Positions 1 through 6,186 of a stretch of 6,276 nt of DNA are shown piece by piece (the first letter of the stretch is position 1; each line of letters begins with the position of its first letter). Source of the stretch: Spirochaetaceae bacterium. Its GTDB lineage: Bacteria; Spirochaetota; Spirochaetia; B11-G9. The notes under the pieces were generated by a model, which did not search any database, was not told the DNA's origin, and worked only from the letters and a program-made list of their open reading frames with translations. Both the position numbers and the translations under genes were made by a program. The stretch lies in NCBI GenBank assembly GCA_030633365.1, contig DAOVSY010000177.1, positions 1-6,276 on the forward strand, given 5' to 3'.

Positions 1-3000
1 ATCTGGATTCCTGAAGAATCTACGCCGCCATCATCATATACTCCTACACCGTCATTATCATCACTTATATTTCCTGTAATTCTTGCATTTCTGCCAAGTG
101 CATTATCGATTGCACCTTCTATAAGATTTGTAAGTTCTATTTCGGGTCTGTCCGTGGTCTGGTCTACTGTTAGATTAAGAATCTGATAGGCCGACTGGTT
201 CCCGGACACATCCTCAGTGATTACTACGATCTTATAGGCCGCAGTGGGTGCCACCGGGCTGGTGTCAAGAATGTAACTCCATACAAGGGAGGAACCGAGA
301 CTTGTCCATGATGGATCTGTTAGTGCTGGTGGTGTTGCAGCTAGAAGTCCATGCCAGAGATAGGTATTCGTAACCTGTCTGTTATCATCAACTTCACCTC
401 CTATTGTAATAGTCCCATTGACTGTAGATGCCTCAGCAGGCTGGTTGAAAAGGGCTGTTGGAGCTGTTTTATCAATTCCAACAGGTATATTCAGGGTTCC
501 AACAGTTCCCGAATTATCAGTTGCACGGATCTGCAGGTTGTAGTCTCCATCAGAATAACCAGGATCTGTTTCTATAGGAATAGTAAAGGAGAATGTTACA
601 GGAGTGCTGTCAGCTGTAGGTGTAATGATAAAATCTGTTCCTGAAAGATATGTTTTTGTATACGTACTACCCTGCATTTCGATAGTTATTGCAGAAACAC
701 CATTAAAATCAACTGCTTCTCCTGTGACTGTAAAATTGCTGCTCATAACTGCAGAAGCCAGGGGAGCAGTGAGAGTTACAGATGGAGGTCCATAATCTAC
801 TGTTAAAGGATAGTCAGCTGTTTCAACCCATGTGTAGTTTGTTCCGTTTCCATATACTACCCAGTCTGCACCAGAGTTTATATCCAAAGCACGGAATCGG
901 ATTGTATGGTTTCCCTGTAAAATTCCGGTAAGGGTTGTTTTTGCCTGTACGAGTACAGTATCAGATGTCGCCAGAATAGGATTTAGATCAACCCAAGTTG
1001 TTCCATTGTCCATGGATGACTGGATCATATCTACATCTACACCGTCATCATCTTCCACTGTAAACAGGATTGCCGGATCCTCTCCTAAGGCATTTGGACC
1101 GGCAAGGGTAATTGAGTTCGCTGTAATTACAGGTTTGTCAGAAGCCTGATTTACCATGAAATTTAAGGATGAAGCCGGGGTTGAAAGATCACTTCCATTT
1201 CCTGCAGCATCAAAACTTTTTACACCAATTGTGTGATTTGTATTATTTGTCAGGGCAGTTGTATCAAAATTAGTTATAGACCAATTGTAAGTTCCTGAAG
1301 GTTCAACCCAGTCAGGATCTGCTAAATAATCGCTGAGATTATCTGTATCAGCTGGCAGAGCAGTCCAGGCTGCTGCTGTTCCAATCCAGATGAAAACATT
1401 TGCAATAAGCTTATCATCAGATGTTGTTCCGGAAAAATTAATACTGTCATTTACATTCTGCCCTTCGCCCGGATATGTAAGTGAACTTGTTGGAATACTA
1501 ATATCGCCTGTATATTGTAGGGAAGCCGCTCCGTAATTACCGGATGTACCGGCTCTTATATTTAATGTTTGCTCACCATTTAAAACATTGAACCCGTCAA
1601 CACCGTCAGTTATATCTACAGTATAAATATCATCTCCCAATATTGGAAGATCAGTCATTGTGATGACATCTGAATAGTCTCCATCTCCATTTGGATCCAG
1701 TTCTACAATGCCTACACCCATTCCTGTCACTGAAACACTTATTGTTGTATAGGACCCGGAACCAATATAACTACCTTGATTCGGTTCTGTTATTGTTACA
1801 ACCGGAGCAAAGGAGCTAACTCTGAACGTTGCCGGCTGGGCATCTGTGGGATTTCCCATAGGTAGAGAGACAGCTCCATTATAATCTTCTGCATACAAAG
1901 ATAGATAGTACTCTCCATCAGGAAGATTAGTAGAAAAAGACCATTGAGTAGAAGTTATATCTACAATAGGTTCATCGGTAAAAGCAGTAGCAGAATAAAT
2001 TTGTCCTACCAGATTGTCAATTTGGAAAATTGTGATCGTAAGAGTACTGGTATCTATACCACCAGGGTCATCATCAGTTACAAAGCCGCTAAAGCGTTGA
2101 GGAGATGCAAAAACATTGGCACCTGGATCTGCAGAACTGGCAGGGCTTATTAATAGAAACTCCGGTCTGTCAGAATTTGGATCTATAGTAATTTCCATCT
2201 GATCTGGTAAATCCACTGTATGTCTGATAGTCGAAAGATTATCTCCCAGAACTCCTGCTGTTATTGGAACTCCTCCAAAATCAGCATTGTTTATTTCTTC
2301 AATATTTGGCAGATTTGCCTTATCAACAGCCAGATCAAAAACATCAGAAAAATGATAGAAGTAGGAATTGCTGTTTCCTGAAAAATCTTCTGCTCTGACA
2401 TAAAAATAGTAATCACCGATTAATGGCGATCCTGCATCTAAAATAGCAGAATTGAATATGTAGTACCAGCTTGATGTTCCTGTTGCTGGTTCATCAGAAA
2501 ATACAACTGTATCATCATTTGTGTCTGCAAGAGTACCGTTTGTATAATAAAGTGAGACAAAGACTTCTTTGACCCTGGTTGTATCTGCTGCTTCTCCCTT
2601 AATGGCGATTAGTTTATTAAACTCCTCACCTATTCCATAACTGGCAGGTACTGTAACCAGAACGGTCGGAGGATTATTATCGACAGTTAACAGAACTTTT
2701 CTGGAAACAGCTTTATCTGTATTATCTTTAGCAACTACTAAAAATTCATAATCCCCATCTGTAAGTACAGTTGAATTATAATTATAACTCCAGCTTGAAT
2801 CGTTTATTGTCGCCGATCCAATTACATTACCTTCTGTGTTTAAACTTATTGTTACAGATTCTATCAACCCATCGTCTTTTACAGATCCAGCAAGATCAAA
2901 TGTAGACCCTACAGCATCTCCATTATGATGACTGGTTATTTCCAGCTGAGGATCCTCTAGATCCACTTTATCCCCTAGTCCAGCAGTAAACGGATTGGAA

Positions 3001-3071
3001 CAAGTTGAAAGGATAAATATAGTTAGAAGCAAAAATAGATATGCACCTACAAACTTTATTATTTTATTCAT
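1..3071 (-). CDS. Large Ig-like repeat lipoprotein, C-terminus beyond window
   Basis: I checked this frame codon by codon: it is open from ATG at 3071 to the window edge (1023 codons, no stop seen), so the C-terminus is missing. The start has a good Shine-Dalgarno sequence, AAGGAGA at 3081-3087, nine bases upstream. Residues 1-23 form a lipoprotein signal peptide (N-K-I-I-K, then a hydrophobic stretch) ending L-S-T-C, with C24 the predicted lipidated residue. Thr at -1 is outside the strict lipobox but tolerated in spirochaete-like lipoboxes. At least nine Ig-like beta modules follow, beginning near residues 41, 133, 301, 421, 521, 645, 760, 869 and 974. Most open with a linker like V-D-x-x-x-x-P and close with a strand like 'A-x-D-x-S-G-N-x-S'. 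Asp-rich loops (E-D-D-D-G-V-D, D-P-N-G-D-G-D) suggest calcium binding. It probably acts as a surface or periplasmic adhesin or scaffold; the exact role is unknown. No enzymatic domain is visible in the part seen. Confidence 0.88.
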   Translation of the reverse strand, partial: MNKIIKFVGAYLFLLLTIFILSTCSNPFTAGLGDKVDLEDPQLEITSHHNGDAVGSTFDLAGSVKDDGLIESVTISLNTEGNVIGSATINDSSWSYNYNSTVLTDGDYEFLVVAKDNTDKAVSRKVLLTVDNNPPTVLVTVPASYGIGEEFNKLIAIKGEAADTTRVKEVFVSLYYTNGTLADTNDDTVVFSDEPATGTSSWYYIFNSAILDAGSPLIGDYYFYVRAEDFSGNSNSYFYHFSDVFDLAVDKANLPNIEEINNADFGGVPITAGVLGDNLSTIRHTVDLPDQMEITIDPNSDRPEFLLISPASSADPGANVFASPQRFSGFVTDDDPGGIDTSTLTITIFQIDNLVGQIYSATAFTDEPIVDITSTQWSFSTNLPDGEYYLSLYAEDYNGAVSLPMGNPTDAQPATFRVSSFAPVVTITEPNQGSYIGSGSYTTISVSVTGMGVGIVELDPNGDGDYSDVITMTDLPILGDDIYTVDITDGVDGFNVLNGEQTLNIRAGTSGNYGAASLQYTGDISIPTSSLTYPGEGQNVNDSINFSGTTSDDKLIANVFIWIGTAAAWTALPADTDNLSDYLADPDWVEPSGTYNWSITNFDTTALTNNTNHTIGVKSFDAAGNGSDLSTPASSLNFMVNQASDKPVITANSITLAGPNALGEDPAILFTVEDDDGVDVDMIQSSMDNGTTWVDLNPILATSDTVLVQAKTTLTGILQGNHTIRFRALDINSGADWVVYGNGTNYTWVETADYPLTVDYGPPSVTLTAPLASAVMSSNFTVTGEAVDFNGVSAITIEMQGSTYTKTYLSGTDFIITPTADSTPVTFSFTIPIETDPGYSDGDYNLQIRATDNSGTVGTLNIPVGIDKTAPTALFNQPAEASTVNGTITIGGEVDDNRQVTNTYLWHGLLAATPPALTDPSWTSLGSSLVWSYILDTSPVAPTAAYKIVVITEDVSGNQSAYQILNLTVDQTTDRPEIELTNLIEGAIDNALGRNARITGNISDDNDGVGVYDDGGVDSSGIQ
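1668..1697 (-). other. Possible calcium-binding loop in the lipoprotein
   Basis: Residues 459-468 of the lipoprotein read D-P-N-G-D-G-D-Y-S-D. Acidic or amide side chains at positions 1, 3 and 5 and Gly at 6 match the start of an EF-hand, dockerin or thrombospondin-type-3 calcium loop (DxNxDG). Position 9 is Ser and position 12 is Ile rather than Asp or Glu, so the loop is not canonical. Calcium binding is an inference; several other modules of the same protein also carry Asp-rich turns. Confidence 0.4.
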
Positions 3072-3393
3072 TTCTATAAATCTCCTTAAGGGAAGAAAGT
3101 TTTTATCATCAAAATTTAATTTAGGCAAACCGGAATAATTTATCTCATTTTTAAAGAAAAACCATATTTTTTTAAAAATAATTTTTCATGCAAATTTACC
3201 CAATTCAAATATCGGTATTTAGTTGTAAAAGCTTGAATTTTGATAGTAATGGTTATTATTATAATAAAAAACATGCAAAAAACTATAGAGACTAATCCTG
3301 GAGTCAAATTAATATATTAGGATAAAATCTTAATAGCTAATAGAGGTGCAGAGTTCTGATGCGTTTACCGGGTTTATACTGTTGTAGTTTAAA
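3072..3393. other. Non-coding AT-rich gap; leader of the lipoprotein gene
   Basis: No reading frame of useful length and no RNA gene was found here on either strand. The gap separates the cyclase stop from the lipoprotein start and must carry the lipoprotein promoter unless transcription continues from the cyclase gene. On the minus strand a perfect TATAAT lies at 3258-3263, but the hexamer 17 bases upstream (ATAGTT, 3281-3286) is a poor -35, and use of this site would leave a leader of about 180 bases. A TTGACT at 3302-3307 has no -10 at proper spacing. A short palindrome, AAATA-TCGG-TATTT, sits at 3207-3220. I cannot choose a promoter with confidence. Confidence 0.55.
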
Positions 3394-3403
3394 TCAAACA
3401 GTA
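3377..3403. repeat. 7-bp inverted repeat across the cyclase stop codon
   Basis: TACTGTT at 3377-3383 and its exact reverse complement AACAGTA at 3397-3403 flank 13 bases that include the TGA stop of the cyclase-like gene (3394-3396). The transcript could fold into a weak stem here. No U-run follows in the direction of transcription, so it is not a typical intrinsic terminator. It may protect the 3' end, be an operator, or be chance. Confidence 0.3.
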
Positions 3404-4302
3404 CTATAACAGTTCATATTCTCAAAAACATTTTTATCGCTGAAAACTTTAACAACTTTTGTTGCAAGCTCCTTTTTAATGTTTTCAGAGATAGAAATTT
3501 CTCCAGGAAGAGTTCCTGATTTTTCCAGATGGGCTGCATAGTTTATTACATCAGAAACTATATGGCCTGTATTAGAGGAAAATTTAATCTTTCCTGTATC
3601 CAGAGCAAGGCGCAGTAATATATTATCTTTTATCGGAAGATCAGGTTGTATGTTAAACACATAAAGAGCCGCTCTTATCTCCAGTGCACAAAGAACAGAT
3701 CTCAAAACATGTCCATTGGAAGTAAAAGCAATAAGCCCTCCGTCACCAGCAAAACTCCAAATACGTCCTTCATAATCAAGTACCTTCTGTTCAAGAAAAC
3801 TTCGCAGACGGAAATAAACCTTCTCCATTGTTTTTGTGCCATATTTTTTAACAAGCTTAGAGTTTCCCACAATATCCAGACTCATTACTGTAATATCATA
3901 AGTTTTTCCATCTTTGAGAGTTCCCCAGTTTATCATTTCCAGAGCATCTTTTTTTGAATGATGCAGCTTTCTTTTTCTAAAGTCGTAGTAGATGCTGCTT
4001 TTTGCAAGTTTATTCAGATAAGTTTCAAGGCCTTTAATAGTTTTAGCTTTTCCATTAAGAGTACTGTCATCCATCTCGATAATCAGTTTAATCAGCTGGA
4101 ATGTTTTTTTACTTTCATTAAGAAATTGAACAAGTGCATTGGATGATTTTCTTGAAGACATTGTTATATGGTTTTTTACTCCAGCAGCCTTATGACCGTC
4201 ATATTTGGAAAAAATTATTTTACCAAGGCTTTCAATCTCTTCTGAGGTAAAGTTGTTTGCAAGAATTTCGGTAGTTTCATTTAGTAAAGATAGATCAATC
4301 AA
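3394..4302 (-). CDS. Class III adenylate/guanylate cyclase-like protein with helical N-terminus
   Basis: This 302-residue protein starts at TTG (4302). An in-frame TGA at 4324-4326 rules out a longer form, and AAAGGAGT at 4308-4315 fits this start. Residues 1-105 look helical and soluble; I do not recognise the domain. It could be a sensor or adaptor that controls the C-terminal domain. Residues about 135-290 match a class III nucleotide cyclase: the first metal Asp is D143 (S-L-D-I-V-G-N-S), the second is D187 (W-S-F-A-G-D-G-G), and V-I-N-Y-A-A-H-L (252-259) matches the V-N-x-A-A-R-L motif with N254 kept. Three positions deviate: the transition-state Arg is His258, the usual base-binding Lys is Ser183, and the partner base-specifying position is His247. 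Activity and substrate (ATP or GTP) cannot be read from sequence; a weak enzyme or a nucleotide-binding regulator are both possible. There is no signal peptide or membrane segment, so it is cytoplasmic. It has its own promoter and stands apart from thiS. Confidence 0.82.
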   Translation of the reverse strand: MIDLSLLNETTEILANNFTSEEIESLGKIIFSKYDGHKAAGVKNHITMSSRKSSNALVQFLNESKKTFQLIKLIIEMDDSTLNGKAKTIKGLETYLNKLAKSSIYYDFRKRKLHHSKKDALEMINWGTLKDGKTYDITVMSLDIVGNSKLVKKYGTKTMEKVYFRLRSFLEQKVLDYEGRIWSFAGDGGLIAFTSNGHVLRSVLCALEIRAALYVFNIQPDLPIKDNILLRLALDTGKIKFSSNTGHIVSDVINYAAHLEKSGTLPGEISISENIKKELATKVVKVFSDKNVFENMNCYSTV

Positions 4303-4305
4303 AAA

Positions 4306-4323
4306 GTACTCCTTTAGGAGGAC
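4306..4323. promoter_or_regulatory. Inverted repeat over the cyclase start site and Shine-Dalgarno
   Basis: Eighteen bases form a near-perfect palindrome: arms of eight with a single mismatch (4308 against 4321) around a two-base centre (4314-4315). The repeat contains the Shine-Dalgarno sequence of the cyclase-like gene (4308-4315). It also covers the transcription start expected from the promoter at 4326-4354, around 4319. Because the transcript would begin inside the left arm, an operator acting on DNA is more plausible than an RNA hairpin that hides the ribosome site. Part of the symmetry follows automatically from CTCC facing GGAG, so chance is possible. Confidence 0.35.
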
Positions 4324-4325
4324 TC

Positions 4326-4354
4326 AGTATAGCAGTAGTATTGGAGAAAATCAA
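4326..4354 (-). promoter_or_regulatory. Sigma-70-type promoter of the cyclase-like gene
   Basis: On the minus strand the -35 hexamer is TTGATT (4349-4354), the spacer is exactly 17 bases (4332-4348) and the -10 hexamer is TATACT (4326-4331). The -10 is preceded by TGC, an extended -10 element. Initiation would fall near 4319, giving a leader of only about 17 bases that contains the AAAGGAG ribosome site. It lies after thiS, so the cyclase-like gene can be transcribed independently of adk-thiF-thiS. Confidence 0.7.
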
Positions 4355-4422
4355 TATATTTGAGAAATAAAAATAACCTTAGAGACGCTCCTACGTGGGC
4401 GTTTATATGGCCTGGTATTAAT

Positions 4423-4626
4423 TCATCCCCCCCGAAGCAAATTTACAACAGTAATTACAGCATTTTCGGGAATAAAAAAATTATCCCATTCCGATTTTTT
4501 AATAACTGTACTGTTAACTTTAATTAGAACAGCTGGTTTTCTAAGGGTATATCCCATAGTTTTTAAAAGATTATAGATATCCATCTTTTCAAACCAGTCA
4601 AAAGATTTATCATTTACTAAAATCAT
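4423..4626 (-). CDS. thiS: Sulfur carrier protein ThiS (ubiquitin-like)
   Basis: The 67-residue product has the ThiS size and shape: an opening M-I-L-V-N-D-K strand, an acceptor W-x-x-F/F-I-P region, a V-I-T-V-V strand and a terminal L-L-R-G-G. In the family, the last Gly is adenylated by ThiF and converted to a thiocarboxylate that donates sulfur to thiazole formation by ThiG. I chose ATG at 4626 over the in-frame ATG at 4632. GGAG lies seven bases before the former but only one base before the latter, and family members normally begin at this strand. With this start the ATG overlaps the TGA of thiF as ATGA, which implies translational coupling. The terminal Gly-Gly is encoded by a run of seven G residues. 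A related role as a MoaD-like or other sulfur carrier cannot be excluded, since no thiG or thiH is in view. Confidence 0.83.
   Translation of the reverse strand: MILVNDKSFDWFEKMDIYNLLKTMGYTLRKPAVLIKVNSTVIKKSEWDNFFIPENAVITVVNLLRGG
4427..4433. repeat. Homopolymer C7/G7 encoding the ThiS Gly-Gly tail
   Basis: Seven consecutive C residues on the plus strand (G7 in the message) encode most of the final R-G-G codons of ThiS, directly before its TGA stop. Loss of one base would read through the stop and add a tail of some 35-40 residues ending near 4315; gain of one base would add Met-Asn after Gly-Gly. Either change hides the C-terminal Gly needed for adenylation. Confidence 0.9.
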
Positions 4627-5267
4627 TTCCATTCTCCAAGTAATATTTCCAAAGCAGCATTTGCCTGCATTGAGGAAACAATTCCAACCCTTGGAGCCAT
4701 TAAGGGCACTCCTGGAGCAACTTCAGATATATCATCCCCCATCAATCTAAGTCTTCCAAGCTTTGTTTCCGTTAGAATGCTGTTTTTCCCATAACCAGCC
4801 ATTCCGGAACCAGCTATAACAGGCATGGTCTCAGACTCTGTAAGAATAGTTTCAATAATCATTTCTTTTGTTTCTGCTCCATCAACAGCTTCTATAACAA
4901 GGTCTGCATTTTCAAATATTGACATACAGTTATGTTCTGTAATAGTTGTTCTTACTGGAATAAGATCTATAAATGGATTTATCCGGTGAATAATATCTAC
5001 AATTGCATGTGTTTTATACATTCCAACATGTTCTAAAAAATATGCCTGCCGGTTTAAGTTAGAAAGTTCTACTTTATCGAAATCTATAAGTATAAGCTTT
5101 CCTATTCCTGCTCTTGCAAGAGATACTGCAGCATTGGAACCCAGACCACCTAAGCCTGCAATTCCTATAGTCATTGTTTTTAGCTTAGCAGCAATAACCG
5201 GTGTATGAAGTATTTCGTGAGATTTAAAAATATCAGAATTGGAAATAGAATTAGACATAGTACCCAT
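4623..5267 (-). CDS. thiF: ThiS adenylyltransferase ThiF, short zinc-less type
   Basis: This cytoplasmic E1-like enzyme uses ATP to adenylate the C-terminal Gly of ThiS, the first step of sulfur loading for thiazole synthesis. The 214-residue protein shows the family core in order: nucleotide loop G-L-G-G-L-G-S (38-44), L-I-D-F-D (60-64) for the ATP ribose, S-N-L-N-R-Q (69-74), Lys85 in M-Y-K-T-H-A, and catalytic-type Asp129 in A-V-D-G. It is shorter than the E. coli-type enzyme (about 250) and has only one Cys (C114), so it lacks the paired CxxC zinc site and the conserved sulfur-handling Cys. This fits the shorter ThiF family 2 found next to thiS in clostridia-like genomes. It starts 14 bases after adk and overlaps thiS by ATGA. 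No good Shine-Dalgarno precedes ATG 5267 or the alternative ATG 5258, so translation may be coupled to adk. MoeB-like activity is a less likely alternative. Confidence 0.85.
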   Translation of the reverse strand: MGTMSNSISNSDIFKSHEILHTPVIAAKLKTMTIGIAGLGGLGSNAAVSLARAGIGKLILIDFDKVELSNLNRQAYFLEHVGMYKTHAIVDIIHRINPFIDLIPVRTTITEHNCMSIFENADLVIEAVDGAETKEMIIETILTESETMPVIAGSGMAGYGKNSILTETKLGRLRLMGDDISEVAPGVPLMAPRVGIVSSMQANAALEILLGEWK

Positions 5268-5281
5268 TTTAAATATACCAG

Positions 5282-6079
5282 CTAAAGTAAACCTGCTTCT
5301 GTTAATCCGTCAACAACACTCTTTTTAACAGCTTCCTCTGTAAAAACAGGTAAATTACCCTCGGCTTTAACTACAGGAATCCCATTTCCCGAAAGGTATT
5401 TGATAGTAGGCAATGTCTTATCCTGAAACTCCTGGAGTCTTGTTCGAAGTTTATCTTCTGTATCATCAGAACGGAGAATTACCTCTGTTCCACATTTGGT
5501 ACAAAATTTACCATCTTTTGGTGGTTTAAATTCCAGATGAAAAACTGCGCCACAGGAGGGGCATATTCGCCGACCCATGGTTCGTTTAATAATAGCTTCA
5601 TCCTCATTTTCAACAAGAACAATGGCATCTAATTTTGTTCCTTTTTCTGCTGTAAGTTTTAGAAGATATTCTGCCTGGGCAACAGTTCTTGGGAATCCGT
5701 CAAGTACCATCCCTTTGTAGTTTGATTTGCTAAAGTAGGATTCAAACAGCATATTTGTCAGGCTGTCTGGAACATATTTCCCATTGCTGACATAGTAATT
5801 GGCCTTAAGACCCAGTAAAAAATCATCAAAAATTGAATCATCAATACTGGATCCAATAGTCTTTTTTATTTTTTCATCTTCTATAAATCCGTTTTTTTTA
5901 TCATCATAAAATTGATTTATATCACCTTCATAGGCTGCATCATTAAATATCTTCATAAATGACCGGAATATATTTCCAGTGGAAAGTTGTGTCAAACCAA
6001 AATCCGCTGTAAAAACATCAATTCGGGGTTGCTTTCCTGCACCGCTTTTTCCCATTACAAGAATATTTTCAAATTTCAT
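5282..6079 (-). CDS. adk: Adenylate kinase, with enlarged NMP-binding region
   Basis: Adenylate kinase catalyses ATP + AMP to 2 ADP in the cytoplasm. Conserved blocks appear in order: P-loop G-K-S-G-A-G-K (10-16), S-T-G-N-I-F-R (33-39), Y-V-P-D (102-105), D-G-F-P-R-T (127-132), G-R-R (169-171), a zinc LID with two Cys pairs (C173/C176 and C193/C196), and R203-S-D-D with R214. The Arg residues expected for AMP and phosphate handling (R39, R131, R170/171, R203, R214) are all present. Two things are odd. The protein is 265 residues against the usual 210-220, with most of the excess between residues 40 and 96, where the family has fewer than 20. The P-loop reads G-K-Q-P instead of the family G-K-G-T. 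ATG 6079 has AGGAG (6086-6090) six bases upstream. It is the first gene of the adk-thiF-thiS cluster. A divergent nucleoside monophosphate kinase is the main alternative. Confidence 0.88.
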   Translation of the reverse strand: MKFENILVMGKSGAGKQPRIDVFTADFGLTQLSTGNIFRSFMKIFNDAAYEGDINQFYDDKKNGFIEDEKIKKTIGSSIDDSIFDDFLLGLKANYYVSNGKYVPDSLTNMLFESYFSKSNYKGMVLDGFPRTVAQAEYLLKLTAEKGTKLDAIVLVENEDEAIIKRTMGRRICPSCGAVFHLEFKPPKDGKFCTKCGTEVILRSDDTEDKLRTRLQEFQDKTLPTIKYLSGNGIPVVKAEGNLPVFTEEAVKKSVVDGLTEAGLL

Positions 6080-6092
6080 AATATGCTCCTAT

Positions 6093-6129
6093 AAAAAAAA
6101 CTCTCCGGCTCTATTTTTAGGCCGGAAAA
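6093..6129 (-). terminator. Intrinsic terminator or attenuator just before adk
   Basis: On the minus strand CCGGC (6121-6125) pairs with GCCGG (6105-6109). The stem is extended at its base by A-U and G-U pairs to 6101/6129 and at its top by CTA/TAG closing an AAAA loop, with one bulged A. Eight U residues follow directly (6093-6100). This is a standard Rho-independent terminator for the upstream gene that stops at 6187. Its U-run ends three bases before the adk Shine-Dalgarno (6086-6090), so no adk promoter fits between them. The adk message must start upstream and read through it, or be controlled by it. Confidence 0.8.
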
Positions 6130-6186
6130 TCTACGTTTCTGAATGATAAAAAATAATAAATCTCTATATTTTCAAGATATCATATT

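Noticed and set aside
351..795. Plus-strand open frames at 351-644 and 604-795
   Set aside because: They are antisense to the uninterrupted lipoprotein frame, have no ribosome site, and their translations resemble no protein pattern.
1944..2153. Plus-strand open frame of 69 residues
   Set aside because: Antisense to the lipoprotein gene; low-complexity translation and no Shine-Dalgarno sequence.
3250..3270. TTATTATTATAATAA-like run as a microsatellite or origin element
   Set aside because: Too short and imperfect; typical of AT-rich intergenic DNA, with no DnaA-box cluster nearby.
3646..4146. Plus-strand open frames at 3646-3957 and 3958-4146
   Set aside because: Both are shadows of the cyclase-like gene, whose own frame has clear motifs, a promoter and a ribosome site.
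4363..4402. Possible terminator after thiS
   Set aside because: In the message the stem at 4385-4402 has only four solid pairs, then a C-A mismatch, and the U-rich stretch begins too far downstream. It may end some transcripts but I cannot support it.
4624..4632. Longer ThiS beginning at ATG 4632
   Set aside because: Its GGAG would be only one base away; ATG 4626 has correct spacing, an ATGA overlap with thiF and the family's usual N-terminus.
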